64,000 nt of DNA from Copromyces sp. CBS 386.78 (taxonomy: Eukaryota > Ascomycota > Sordariomycetes > Sordariales > Sordariaceae): NCBI GenBank assembly GCA_030685235.1, contig MU839101.1:372001-436000 (forward strand), in the 5' to 3' direction. The position numbers were made by a program, and so were the translations under genes. The notes under the pieces were generated by a model. That model searched no databases. It saw only the letters and a program-made list of their open reading frames with translations, and had not been told where the DNA came from. Position 1 is the first letter of the stretch. Each line of letters starts with the position of its first letter. Shown in pieces: positions 22,637 through 34,226 of the stretch.

Positions 22637-24604
22637 CTCGATCGCACCGATTTCTTCATCGACAACTCCTTTGCACGCAAGGCAATCTCAGCAATGGGCA
22701 GAGCGGGGCTGTTCCCCGAAAGTCATGCACAAGCAAGACTATGTGTCAAGTGTCAGGAACTGGATTTCTTCGCACTGAAACTCACCATTCAAGATACATG
22801 GCAAGATCTTGCAACCAACCAAAAGACCTGTGACTTCTGTGAGCTACGATGGCGAGCATGCCTTGATAAACAGCTTGAAGCAACAAGTCCCATACGCTTC
22901 GACAGAGTGGAGTCGATGCTTCACCTTAACGAACACTCTGAACCGGCGTTGTCGATTTGTCGTGGCCCAGGTAAAACTCAGCTTTGTTCAAGCGACGACC
23001 TGTCCCCTGAGTCTAACAATATTTCCATAGAGGAACCTACGACTGAAAGTCGGCCGAGCACCAACCGTATCAAAATTGGACTGCCTAACCTCACTATAAC
23101 CAGCAATCAGCACTTTGCGCTCATGCGCCAATGGCTTGAGCATTGCGACGGCCAACATCAATGCAAACCGCACCCAAAGAGCATTGTGCCAACCCGAGTT
23201 TTGGACCTCGGCACTGGAAGAGAACCCACTGTCTGGCTGTACGAAACCAAGCGTGGAGAGTCATTCAGTTACATCGCACTTTCCCATTGTTGGGGATGGG
23301 AGCAACACTTCATGACCACAGAGATGAATATCGAACAGCATAAGAAAGGCATTGCCATTGAGAAGCTGCCAAGAACATTCCAGCATGCCATCAAGACGAC
23401 ACGTGAGCTGGGTATCCGCTATCTCTGGATTGACTCCATTTGCATCATCCAAGGCGACCATGGCGACTTCGACAAGGAGGCGGAGAAAATGGAGTCTGTT
23501 TTCAGCTCTGCCTACTGCGTGATAGCGGCTAGCAGTGCGCGCAGTCAACAAAACGGCTTCCTTAATCCCCGGAAAGAGAGGAAAGTGGTCAGACTGACGA
23601 AAGAAGGCAGGAAAGGAGGAGTATACGTGTCCGTCTTCTCGGATGACTTCAAGGAGCACGTTGTCCACTCCCCGCTTAGTGAGCGTGGCTGGGTATTGCA
23701 GGAGAGGGCGCTAGCGAGGCGAACCATCTACTTTACCGAGTGGCAGACGTACTGGGAATGTGGCGACGGCATCAGATGCGAGTCGATGACTCGGATGGAT
23801 AAGTAGGTGTATTCCCCGAGACCTCTCCCTTACTATCCGTTAACTAACAAACCATCTAGTAAACTCATTTCCTTCCTTGGCGACCCGAACTTTCCCTCCA
23901 AACTTTCGGGCGACACTAGTGATCGCGGTGAAAAGATCCGTTTCTACGAGGGGCTCTACAAGCAATACTCCCGCCTAACCCTCTCACGCGACAGCGACCG
24001 TCCCATCGCGATTGCTGGGCTCGAGAAACGGCTCATCCACGATTTGAAATCCTCGGGAGGGTTTGGAGTCTTCGACGACGAACGCAGTCTGCTACAGCGA
24101 AGCCTGCTCTGGCAGCGCGGGAGTGAGTTCCCCACTTTAGAAAAGATCGCAGTGCTTTCTCGAGTACCAACCTGGTCGTGGATGGCGTACAAGGGAGGCA
24201 TTGACTACCTGGACCCCCCATTTGGGGAGGTGGACTGGAACATATCCGAAATCAGGGGAAACTGGTTCGGCAAAGGCAACAGGACCGAGTTGAGCGCCAT
24301 AACGAGGGAGTTCCGTATGGCAACGACAGGGACGCCAGACTTGGACACTACCTGGGACATCCCGAAGGAGATTAACCCGGACCTGGCGCGACTCAAGTGC
24401 GTCGTAGTCGGCGTTAAAAGGCAGAGAGGAGTCTTGGCAGAGAAGAAGACTCATTATGTCCTGATCGTGAGATTGTGGGAACAGAACACCGACTTGGCGA
24501 CGGAAGAGACTGAGATATACGAGAGGGTCGGCGTCGGAAAGATGCTTGGCGAGTACATCGATCTGGATAACTCGCAACCGCGGGATTGGGTCAAGATCCG
24601 GTAG
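22637..24604 (+). CDS. HET (heterokaryon incompatibility) domain protein or C-terminal half of a kinase-HET fusion
   Basis: HET domains trigger cell death in fungal allorecognition. Exons 22637-23802 and 23860-24604 join over a 57-bp intron with a TAACTAAC branch site, restoring MTRMD-NKLISFLGDP. The three HET blocks are present: YIALSHCWG, LGIRYLWIDSICIIQGD and GWVLQERALARRTIYF. Two Cys pairs near the start (LCVKCQELDF and TCDFCELRW) form the usual N-terminal module. As a separate gene it would start at the ATG at 22694 (617 residues); however, the frame is open from a TTACTAAT branch and CTTAG acceptor at 22636, and the added residues LDRTDFFIDNSFARKA look like real protein, so I favour fusion to the kinase (about 1,461 residues). 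See findings for possible microexons at 22173-22510. Confidence 0.85.
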
Positions 24605-25496
24605 AAGAAAGATTTGCGGGGCTTTTCACATAGACTGGCATCAGCGTGTCTCTTTTGTTTACTGCTTTCATGTTTGAGTTCATTAGCTTCGTCTCACTAG
24701 TTTGGAACAGTCATGAGAAAACGAACTTCCGTTTCCACTCGTCCATAACGCACGCGTCTGCTCGGTTATCATCGGTGGATGAGCGTCGTGCACTGCACGA
24801 TTCCTTCCAACCTAGTCAACCAGGACACTCTGCAAAATACACACTCTCAAAACACCTAAAACAAACGGGTCCTTCAATAACGATTAAAACATGACCACAT
24901 AAGTAGATGATAAAGTCTTAATCGAAGAAATTTCATGGCATCAGGACCAGATGTGAAAAGAAAATTACACATCTTTCCGCGCAGGCTGTATTTGGCGTGC
25001 CGCTGTAACGTATTGTACACGCGCTATAAATGTAGCGGACTGTCTACTGAAGATTGATGGACCTCCTTACCTGCATCATATCCCCCAAAAGAGCATGCTC
25101 TTGCATCTCGTTGAAGAGTATATCGCCGCATCCAATTAACATGGAGGTAGGCAAATAAGAGGTAACCAGGACAGCATGCAGTAAGCGGGGCTTTAGGCAA
25201 CTCGAAGCGGCACACGAACTCTCGGCCATACCTTTTGACCAGCGCTCGATGAAGGCGGTGCGTTGCATACATAGGTAATCACCTACCCCTGGCTTACGAT
25301 GAGATCGTGGGCAACACGACAAAAATGCTTATCGATGTATCCGACTCGCCTGCCCAAATCGTACAAATCCGTCGGGGCCGTTCCCGATGCACTCACATTT
25401 TCAGAACGCTTCGGGCTCGGAACGAACTTGGAAAATAACTGGACGCTTGACATGGAATATGAATTCAGGGATATCCTCCTCGGTGTCCCCCTTTCT
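24605..25496. other. Convergent spacer
   Basis: About 0.9 kb between the HET and TrpRS stops, expected to hold both 3' UTRs. No gene seen. Confidence 0.5.
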
Positions 25497-27205
25497 CTAA
25501 GCCTGGTCATCACCCTTATCTTTCTCCTCCTTCTCCTTAGCCTTCTGGGCCTTCTTGGCCTCTATTTGCTTCTGCTTCTCGAGCTTCTTGAGCTGGTTCT
25601 TGGTCAACTTTCCATCTCCGCCCTCAGCGGCCGCCTCTCCATCACCGTTTTGCACCTGGGGAACCACAATAGGTGCACGCGGGTTTCCGTTCCACTTCAG
25701 AGGGCGCGTCTCCATGAAGAGTCTGACAGCCTCGTCGTCGACCTTGGCTCTCCTTTCCTGGAAAGCGGCGACGTATGTCTGAAGCTCCTTGATGCAGATT
25801 GCCTTGAGCTCGCCGGTCAACATCTCACCAGACTCGTAGGCGACGCGAATTTTCTCCAACTCCTCGTCATCTTCGAGAAAGAAGCGCAAGTACTGGAAGG
25901 CGACGTCGACGCTGGTGTCACCTCCCTTCTCGCGGTGCTCCTCAACGGTGACCTTGCCGCCCGAGTAGGCATACTTGTTGATCTTGTTCTTGATTTGGTT
26001 GGGGGTATCTCTCATGAAAACTAATTTCAAAAGGTCAACATAGGCTCGGACAGAAGACCGCAGCAACACATGTGGTAGGTTTGGCCTGCGCGTAAAGAAG
26101 GGACAATGACTTACTAGCAGACTCGTCGATGGAAGCGGACATCTATACACATGTCAGTAAGGCCATGCTCAATTTTAGACAAAAAAACAAACGCCTAGTA
26201 CGTACCTTTGTACCGGGACCCTGAAGAGCATCGAGGAAACGGGAGTGAATGAGAGCCGGCTTCGCGTACGAGGTGTTGGTGTTCTTGTACTTCAAACGAG
26301 CGGAGACGTCTCTGGTCATTCTGAAGTAGGGATCCTGGTCGATGGCGCAGGGAATGAGGCAGGGAATAGCGACGGTCTTGGACTCATCTTCGCCGAAGAT
26401 GTGGGGGAAGGACGACGCCCAACTGCTAGCACCCTGGATACTTCCGAAGTGAATACGACCGATGTTGGTGCTGTCGTTGAAGCCGAAGATGGCGCGGGCC
26501 TGGTTGAGGGTAATGTGCTTGGACAGGCGCACCACGTTCTTGTAGAAGGCGCCACCCATGAACTGGAAATCGCTGAAGATGAAAGTCTTGTTGGGATCGA
26601 AGCCGACGGCAATGATGTCCTTGGCGTTGTTGCTGCAGTAGCCCTCAACTTCCTCGATCGTCCTCTTGTCGGAGAAGAGGTACTTCTCGTCGTCGGTCAT
26701 CATGATAACCAGAGGAACATCGAATGTATCCTGAAGCCATTTTGTGAACTCGAAAGGAATGGTGTGGCCAACGTGGACGCTGTCGGAGGAAGGGCCACGG
26801 CCAGTGTAGAGGAAGAAGGGCTCGCCCTTCTCATAGCGGTCGAGAATAAGCTCGAGGTCGCGATGGGAGAAGACAATGCCTCTCCGGAGGAAGCGATGGG
26901 GCTGCTTGCCGGTGACCCTCTCGAGGCGATCGAGCAGGGCTTGGTCGATCTTCTTGGTACCGAACTCCTCGACCAACTTGTTGTAGTCAATGGCCTTGAC
27001 GACGCCATCCTCGCCGACCTCGCCTTGGACCTGTTCGCGACGGAAGAGAGGCAGTCAGACCAATGCGCCGTACATATGCAAGTACACAGACCTAACCAGA
27101 ACTGACATTGTAGGGATCCACTGTCTGCTTGGAGGCAGCTTGCTTCTCGATCGCCTCGGGGATGGGCGCCTCCTTGAGGGCCTCGGCGTTAACGTTGGTC
27201 GCCAT
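25497..27205 (-). CDS. Cytosolic tryptophanyl-tRNA synthetase (491 residues, four exons)
   Basis: Charges tRNA-Trp. Exons on the minus strand: 27205-27107, 27030-26206, 26142-26115, 26020-25497; introns use GTCAGT, GTACGT and GTAAGT donors and all phases fit. The class I signatures are HVGH (in [14 protein letters not shown]) and KMSAS, the latter split by the intron between K and M at 26206/26142. A 28-nt exon 3 encodes just MSASIDESA. Length and the N-terminal extension match the eukaryotic cytosolic type; there is no mitochondrial presequence. The last 40 residues are a lysine-rich tail ([20 protein letters not shown]), typical of eukaryotic synthetase tRNA-binding extensions. It is transcribed divergently from mitochondrial release factor 1. 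Confidence 0.95.
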
Positions 27206-27696
27206 GTTGGAAGATGTCTGTTGTGTGCTGATGGCAACCCAGGTGGGTTGTCGAAAAGTCCTTCAAAAAAAGAACCTCTTTGGCTGACAGTGGTGACTCA
27301 AGTGCGAAAGGGCTCGAACGGGTGGCTCGTCCAGGGGAACGAATCGCGACGATACCTCAGACGGAACAGGCACGCGCCGCGGGGGAGGGGCTGCAATTGA
27401 AAGCCATTCATCGCATTTTGCCGGGATCTGGAGGGCCCAAACTGACATCAGATTATTTCCGGCAGGCAGCCTCTTACGGCAGATTACAGAAAGTTTTCGG
27501 CAGGCAGTACATAATGTATGGGGAAAGATACGCGTTGCGTAACGATCAATTGGCTTACGGTATGCAGTTTGGGAACCCCTCCGTCCGCAAAGTGGGAAGA
27601 GCAGTTCCCACCGAGATTGGCATTTGACCTTGCATTGACCCGGGCAGCGCTGGAAGCTATCTGGATGTCGCAAAGGTTTTCCGTCTGTCTGCAACC
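27206..27696. promoter_or_regulatory. Shared divergent promoter of TrpRS and mRF1
   Basis: 491 bp between two translation genes. It contains an imperfect 14-bp direct repeat, TTTCCGGCAGGCAG at 27456 and TTTTCGGCAGGCAG at 27494, which could be a shared factor site. No ATG-initiated gene is visible. Confidence 0.45.
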
Positions 27697-29095
27697 ATGT
27701 TGGCAGCACCATGGGTATGTCGGAGCTGCGCCCGTTCGTTAAGGCGCTCGGGTGTCTTCGTCTCTCTTCAGCTTCGCAAAGCTAGTACAGGTACGTTCGC
27801 AGCACCCCTAGATTCTGGTCGCAAGCCGTGGAATCCGATCTGCTAAGGGGGCACTTTCTGACGCGTCTCTTGTCACAGCCAACCCAACACTCGCAGGACT
27901 CCCGCCTGTCCTCATCGACCGAGCGCGCAAACTAGCCGCTGAGCATCAACAATTGACGAAGCAACTTGAGAGCGACTACGAACCCACAGCCGCGAAGCGC
28001 GCCGGCGAAATCTCAAAGGTTGTCGCTGCTCTACAAGAGCTGGACAAGACCAAGGCAGCACTGGATGAACTCAATGGACTTCTGGAGTCAGACGACGCCG
28101 AGCTGCGCCAGCTCGCTAACGACGATCTCGATGCAACAAAAAAGCACCTGGAGACTCTGGGGATGAATCTTTCAGCGACCCTGACACCGAAGCACCCGTT
28201 TGCGGACATGCCATGTCTGATAGAACTTCATCCTGGGCCAGGAGGCACTGAAGGGCGCCACTTCGCCGACACCCTTTTCCGCATGTATCAAAAATATTGC
28301 GAGAACAAGGGATATACTGCGCGGGTGCTCTCGTACCAGGAAGCTGAAGATCGCACGCCAGGCTTGGACGGTGAGGTTCCGATCTCAGAAGCCGTACTCG
28401 AAGTAACGGATCCCGGCGCCTTTGCAGCGTTCCGCGGAGAGGCGGGTATGCACCGCGTGCAACGTATTCCTGCGACTGAGAAGCAGGGGCGTACTCACAC
28501 AAGTGCGGTGGCAGTTTGGGTTTTGCCATCATTCCCCGAAAACAGCACCGATGCCGAGAACGACTTCAACAACCCGGAAAGTGACTTCTACGTTGACCCG
28601 ACAGAAGTCAAGTCAGAGAAGATGCGCGCGAGCGGTGCCGGCGGTCAGCACGTCAACAAGACAGAATCTGCTATTCGGCTGACCCATATCCCAACCGGTA
28701 TTCAGGTCAGCATGCAGGATTCGCGATCGCAGTCGCAAAACAGAGAAAGGGCCTGGCGCTTGCTTCGTTCGAGGATTGCGTCGCTAAGGCGAGAACAAAG
28801 AGAGGCGCAGGCAAAGGACCTGAGAGACAGTGTGCTATCTCAGGCACAGATGTCGCGCGGTGATAAGATCAGGACGTATAACTACCAGCAGGACCGGTGT
28901 ACTGATCATCGGAGTGGCCTGGATGTCCACAACCTCCCCAATGTCCTGCAAGGCGGGGAGATCTTGGACAAGGTCATCAACAGCGTGCAATCCTGGCTAA
29001 CAGCGATGGACATCCGAAACCTCATCGCCCAGGAAGAAGCGCAGGCTAGAGCAGCGGAAGGAGGATCTGATAAAAAGAAGAAAGGCGGCAAGTAA
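27697..29095 (+). CDS. mrf1: Mitochondrial peptide chain release factor 1 (436 residues)
   Basis: Class I release factor that reads UAA/UAG in mitochondria and triggers peptide release. Exon 1 27697-27790 encodes an Arg/Ser-rich, acid-free start (MLAAPWVCRSCARSLRRSG), a good mitochondrial presequence; an 88-bp intron (27791-27878) follows, then exon 2 27879-29095. The GGQ catalytic motif is at about residues 286-288 in GAGGQHVNKTESA. PGPGGTEGRHFADTL, HRVQRIPATEKQGRTHTS (the PxT codon-recognition segment) and GDKIRTYNYQQDR are all RF1-type. The C-terminal KKKKGGK tail is short. The family identification is secure; mitochondrial location is inferred from the presequence. Confidence 0.94.
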
Positions 29096-30978
29096 GGCCA
29101 AATTCGAGGCGCTCTGATGACGTCTTGCTCACCGCACACTACATACCGGCCACACACAGAGCAGTCTGTGAATCTGTAGAGAGTTCATTTGTGTACAATA
29201 CCCCTTCGGAACCAAACCACGGCTGGTCAGTTTCTTGACTCTACTCGGTCAGTTTGGATCCCTTTGCGCAGTACTTCTTTAAGTTCGATTTTGCGCGGCG
29301 TCGAGCCTTGTTGGAACTGTCGCCAGTGAGCCGATTTATCTTCGTCATAGCCCCGAGCACCTCACAAACACGGCACCGCGATTTTGCACGATCGGCTCCG
29401 TCACCAAAAAGCGAGCGAGCGATGGACGGGGGCAAAGCGGACGCCGCTGGTTTTCCGTTGACCAATCAGTGCCGCAGACTTGTAAGTGACCTGCCATATC
29501 GGGATGGTGGCGGCCGTTGTGGATCCCCGTGCCAGTGTGCAGCATGCCCGGCGCTTCGTGGGCGTGGGGAACATTGAGCCGTTCCGTTCCATGGACCTGG
29601 ACAAGAAAGATTTATTGTATCGCGAGTCCCAAACATTGAAGTTGCATGCTGGCATTGAGTCAACCCGAAAGATGGAGAAAACCAGATATTCATCCCCTGT
29701 CGCCAACTGCCGACGGAGACATAGCGAAGGCGATCGATAAACGACTCGGGATTCGGAATCGTAGTTTTCGATTTCTTCAACTATTGTTTCCTTCTAGTTC
29801 TGCGCGAAATTCAGACGGCTCCGTCATCGTCCGGGCCCGTCCGCATCTACCTTGTAGAAAAGCAGTTCTCGGTCTGAGCCTTGGACGGAGAATGGGTACC
29901 TCTTCTTTTCTCCAATATTGCCCATCCCTTCCCTGCGCCGCGGGATGGAGCTATGGTATTCAAAAAGAATATCGTGGATGAGGTAAGACAATATCCATGA
30001 TTCATGTACGTACCAGGGATTGATATGTACTCGATGACTCCAACACAATGTGTGTGCTTGGTATTGGCTTTTTATCGTTGGAGGTTGACCTAGTTCATGC
30101 CATCCTAGGCTGCCGTTATCACCTACATTACATTTGGTCAATGGTACGGCCGTCTCATCAATAACGTCGGTTTTCCATATCTTCTCTCCCCCTCTCTCGA
30201 CTCACGGATCTCAACTCTTGTCAACCTCCCCAGTTGGGATGACGAACATGCCCACCAACACACGGCGCACGTAACCCACCCATCCCATGCTGCACCAACA
30301 ACACAATCAAACCTGCTGTGCAAGTCCGAGATCAGATGGTGCTACTGGTCTGATCTTGTCAACCTGTGCGGTATATGCATATCCATCCTACCTCAGTTGT
30401 GACTTGCGACCAACAGCCTGGTTTTTCATTGTTTTATATCCCAATATTTGCACAACCGGTCGCATCTCAACTTCCAGGACGGGTAGGTGCTTAAAAGAGG
30501 GACTGTGAAAAGTAAAGGACGGGATTATGATACACACCGTGGGCATGCAAGCAAACGCTGTTTTTGTGCGTGACGGGAGACCGGGACCGGGACCAACCAC
30601 CCTTTCTTTCTAAGCCCCGTCCGTCCTTCCTATGACTTTGTCCTCCCAACAGCAGCGTTGATGCTTGATGAAGAGGGATCCCAGGTAGAGGAGCCGCGCA
30701 ACTGCAGAATTTCCATTGGACCTTTTGCTCCTTGAAATCCTTCTGTCATATTAACATCACCGTACATGTGGCATAACGAAAATAAAAAGAGCCATCGGCT
30801 ATAATGAGCCTCGAAAGAACCCTAACAGTGAAACCCCAAACTTTTAACTAGGCACCAACAAGAATGAAGGAGGCGGTCGCGGAAGGGGAAGGCTGTTAAT
30901 AGTTAGCTAGTAGCCATGTCAACGCGAAAGCTAGGCAGGGCGGAGTGGAACTCCAGCTTCAGATCACTTCCCTTTTCT
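29096..30978. other. Spacer, no gene recognised
   Basis: 1.9 kb between mRF1 and the MITE-like element. ORFs on both strands are short, overlap each other and carry no family motif. Confidence 0.45.
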
Positions 30979-31256
30979 GTTTAAACTAGGGATCGATCCA
31001 TTCTGAAAATAACCCATTTTTACTGAAATTTTCAATTTTCTGAAATTTCTGAAATTTCTGGGACCGTGCACGAGTCCGTGCCCCCCTTCACATACGACTC
31101 TGGGTGGCCAGTTGAGACCCCAACATGCCCTGATTTCCCCTTATTTGAGTTACGTGCCCTGAAATTATGGAAAAAATGTTCATTTTTGCATGAAATTTCT
31201 GGAAATTTCAGAAATTTTCTACGTTCAGAAATTTCAGATCGTTCCCTAGTTTAAAC
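30979..31256. mobile_element. MITE-like element with near-perfect terminal inverted repeats
   Basis: The ends GTTTAAACTAGGGATCGATC (30979-30998) and the reverse complement of 31237-31256 match at 19 of 20 bases. The inside is rich in the palindrome GAAATTTC (at least five copies) and has no coding capacity. One reading is an 8-bp palindromic target duplication GTTTAAAC around TIRs beginning TAGGGA, which suits the hAT pattern (YARNG ends, nTnnnnAn target). Because GTTTAAAC is itself a palindrome, the exact boundary (or a TA or TTTAAA duplication) cannot be fixed from one copy. It lies about 280 bp before the carboxypeptidase start and could touch its promoter. Confidence 0.7.
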
Positions 31257-31533
31257 TAGTTGGAAATTCTGATCTGCCATCGCTCGTCGATTTCTAAGCC
31301 TATCGTTGCTCCGTTGGGAGTTGGAACGAAGTACACTATCTCGCAAAGGAGGAAGCTCCTGTCTTTTGTCGTTCAAGTACTTCATGGTGAGATTTCTCCC
31401 TCTCTCCCTACCTCTTACCTGTACAACCTCTCTCTTTTTTTCTCCTCTACCCTTCTCCTCCCTCTTCTTTATACCGCACGGGCCTTCTCCCTGTCGGTTG
31501 TCATCTCGAAAAAGAAGAAGTCATCATCTCAAG

Positions 31534-33413
31534 ATGCGTTTAACCACGCTAGTCTCGTTGCTACTCGTAGCGGTGACAACTGCCACCGCTGGCGGTCCTA
31601 GCTTCGGCCAGGCTGAGAAGAAGTACCTCGAGCACGTTGCCAACAGACTCAAGAACCATGCTGCTCAGGTCAACGCTGCCCCGGTTGTTGAGCGCGAAGT
31701 TGCCAAGGTTCAAGAGCCCAAGTTTCTGAATGACAACACTACAAGTGAGCTTATATCCACCTTGTGAACGCAACTTTGCTCATCAAACTAACACATGGAA
31801 CATAGAGTTCGCCGTCGACGGGAAGAACATTCCCGATGTAGACTTTGACGTGGGAGAGTCCTATGCCGGCACCTTGCCCATCAGCCAGGAACCCGAGGAG
31901 ACGAGCGAGCTGTTCTGGTGGTTCTTCCCATCTACGAACCCGGCCGCTAAGAAGGAAATTCTGATTTGGCTCAACGGTGGTGTAAGTTTGCCCTTCATCA
32001 AACCCCCCGTCCCACCCCTCGGAAACAAGCAGCCTATCTAACAAGTCATCCCCTCACATGTAGCCTGGCTGCTCCTCCTTGGAAGGTTTCCTCCAAGAAA
32101 ACGGTCCCTTCCTCTGGCAATACGGCACCTACAAGCCCGTCAAAAACCCCTGGAGCTGGCACACCCTGACCAACGTGATCTGGGTCGAGCAGCCGGTCGG
32201 CACCGGCTTCTCGACGGGCAACGTGACGGCCACTTCCGAAGAGGACGTGGCCGCGCAGTTCATGGGTTTCTGGAAGAACTTCATCGACACCTTCGCCATG
32301 CAAGGGTACAAGGTGTACATCACCGGCGAGTCGTATGCGGGTCTTTACTGCCCTTACATCGCCTCCGCCTTCCTCGATGCCAACGAAAAGACTTACTACG
32401 ACATGTCCGGCCTGATGATCTACGACCCGGTCATCTCGTGGGACGAGGTCGCCGAGCCCATCCCCGTCGTCCAGTTCACCGAGTACTGGTCCGGTCTTTT
32501 CCCCTTCAACGACACCTTCCGTGCGCACATCAAGTCTGTTGACGCTAAGTGCGGCTACTCCGACTTTGTCTCCCAGTACCTGGTCTACCCGCCCAAGGGC
32601 CCGCAACCCTCCAAGTTGCCTGGTACCGATAAGTTCGGCACTACGCGCGACGAGTGCTGGGGGTTGTTCTACGAGATCTTCGACGCCATCTTGCTGCTGA
32701 ACCCGTGCTTCGACATCTACCAAGTCGCCACCACCTGTCCCCTGCTGTGGGACGTTCTTGGCTTCCCGGGCTCAATGGAGTACCTGCCCGAAGGCGCTGA
32801 GGTATACTTTGACCGGGACGATGTCAAGAAGGCGATCCACGCGCCTGAGAATGTCAAATGGTCCACTTGCTCGGAGCAGGATGTGTTCGTAGGCGGACGC
32901 GACCGGTCGGAGCCGTCTTCCTTCCACGCGCTGCCGCACGTTATTGATGCCACCAAGAACGTGATCATCAGCCACGGCGCGCTGGATATGGTCCTGATCG
33001 CCAACGGCACGCTCCTGGGTATCCAGAACATGACGTGGGGCGGCAAGCTGGGCTTCCAGAACAAGCCTGACCAGCCCTTCTATGTCCCTTATAACGCCAT
33101 CTCGGACCTGTCGACGCTGGCGGCCGGTGGCGTGTTTGGATCCTTGGGCAGCGAGAGAGGCTTGACCTGGGTCCAAATCGACATGACTGGACATATGGTG
33201 CCCCAGTATGCCCCGTCGGCGGCGTACAGGCAGCTCGAGTTCTTGCTGGGCAGAGTCAACTGCTTGAACTGCACGGTCCCGTTCACGACGAACCCGGATG
33301 CGCCGCAGAGTCAGCAGCCTTTGGGCAAGGGCACGGCACCTCAGAGCTGGAGCAAGTTCTCGGGTAAGAAGGGGGGCCATCACGGAGGTGGAAAGGGCAG
33401 GTTTGTCAGGTAA
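31534..33413 (+). CDS. Secreted serine carboxypeptidase, family S10 (578 residues)
   Basis: Exons 31534-31744, 31806-31981 and 32064-33413, all in phase; the second junction restores [13 protein letters not shown], the oxyanion motif of S10. Signal peptide [20 protein letters not shown]. The triad is visible: Ser219 in GESYAG, Asp437 in [13 protein letters not shown], His506 in [15 protein letters not shown]. Such enzymes remove C-terminal amino acids at acidic pH, outside the cell or in the vacuole. NDT, NGT and NCT sequons suggest N-glycosylation. The tail [13 protein letters not shown] is basic and low complexity. The pyrimidine-rich leader and the upstream MITE are in its promoter. Confidence 0.93.
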
Positions 33414-34226
33414 AGAGGTGTGATAATCATGGGGTTTATGACGGATAGGAGTTCAGATACCAGTGAAAAGACGAGAATGAGAATGGTCAATAAATTTCCT
33501 AAATGTTGTGTTGAAACCTCGTCAGCTCGTAAGGAACTTCCCCATAGAACGAGATCGACAAGAAGTACTAAATCGTAATGCATCACTCATGAATGTCCAC
33601 GTCTTCATGCCTCCTTTTAAATTTCCCTCCAAAACGATCAGTCCTAAGCATGATATACATACAAACATATACGTTAGTGAAACATTGAATTGTTGAAACC
33701 GTTCCTTTTGATAACCAATACCAACACAAAGAGTGGAATGAAATAACACACAGGGTACTCGCAGTCCCTCAACCAGTCGGTGGACGCCGCAGTCGCTGGT
33801 CTCCCTCCTCCTTTTAAAAGCTTCAAGAATGGGTACGCGGGTATATGCTCGCGTGTGAGCGTGTCGCGAGGATGGCTTCCCCCATCGTATGCGACCCAAT
33901 GACGACACATAACCTTACACCAACGCCATGCTAAAATCAAAACGACAATGAGGTAGTGTACAACGCGGCACCAAAAGGACAGCCCCCAGAGGTTTGGGCA
34001 CATGTCGTCTTGCGGTGCTGTGGAAAGAGCCTTTCGTTGTGGCACTTCCACCGGCCTTTTCTTATCCAGATTGAGCGGAGACCAGGGCGAACCGGATAGG
34101 TCTCGCAGACGCTCAATGGCGGACAAAGGCCGCGCGGCAAGGGCAAGTAAGCATGAAATAAACTCTGAAACGGCCTCAGGGCACGAACGGCTAGAAGGTC
34201 ATCATCGCTCAGGCCCAGATATCCCT
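33414..34226. other. Convergent spacer
   Basis: About 0.8 kb between the carboxypeptidase and PRELI genes. A 150-codon minus-strand frame (33674-34126) has hydrophobic segments but begins TTG, has no splice support and overlaps expected 3' UTR, so it is not called. Confidence 0.45.

Noticed and set aside
26245..27105. 286-codon plus-strand ORF
   Set aside because: It is antisense to the TrpRS exons, which carry HVGH/KMSAS motifs; the open frame is a shadow of biased codon use.
29401..29780. Overlapping ORFs of about 100 codons on both strands
   Set aside because: Mutually overlapping, no family motif, non-ATG starts or poor context.
32046..33383. Long minus-strand ORFs (225 and 203 codons)
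   Set aside because: Antisense to the serine carboxypeptidase, whose triad and introns are clear.
33674..34126. 150-codon minus-strand ORF with hydrophobic stretches, considered as a membrane protein
   Set aside because: Starts TTG, has no upstream exon or promoter and lies in a convergent 3' region.
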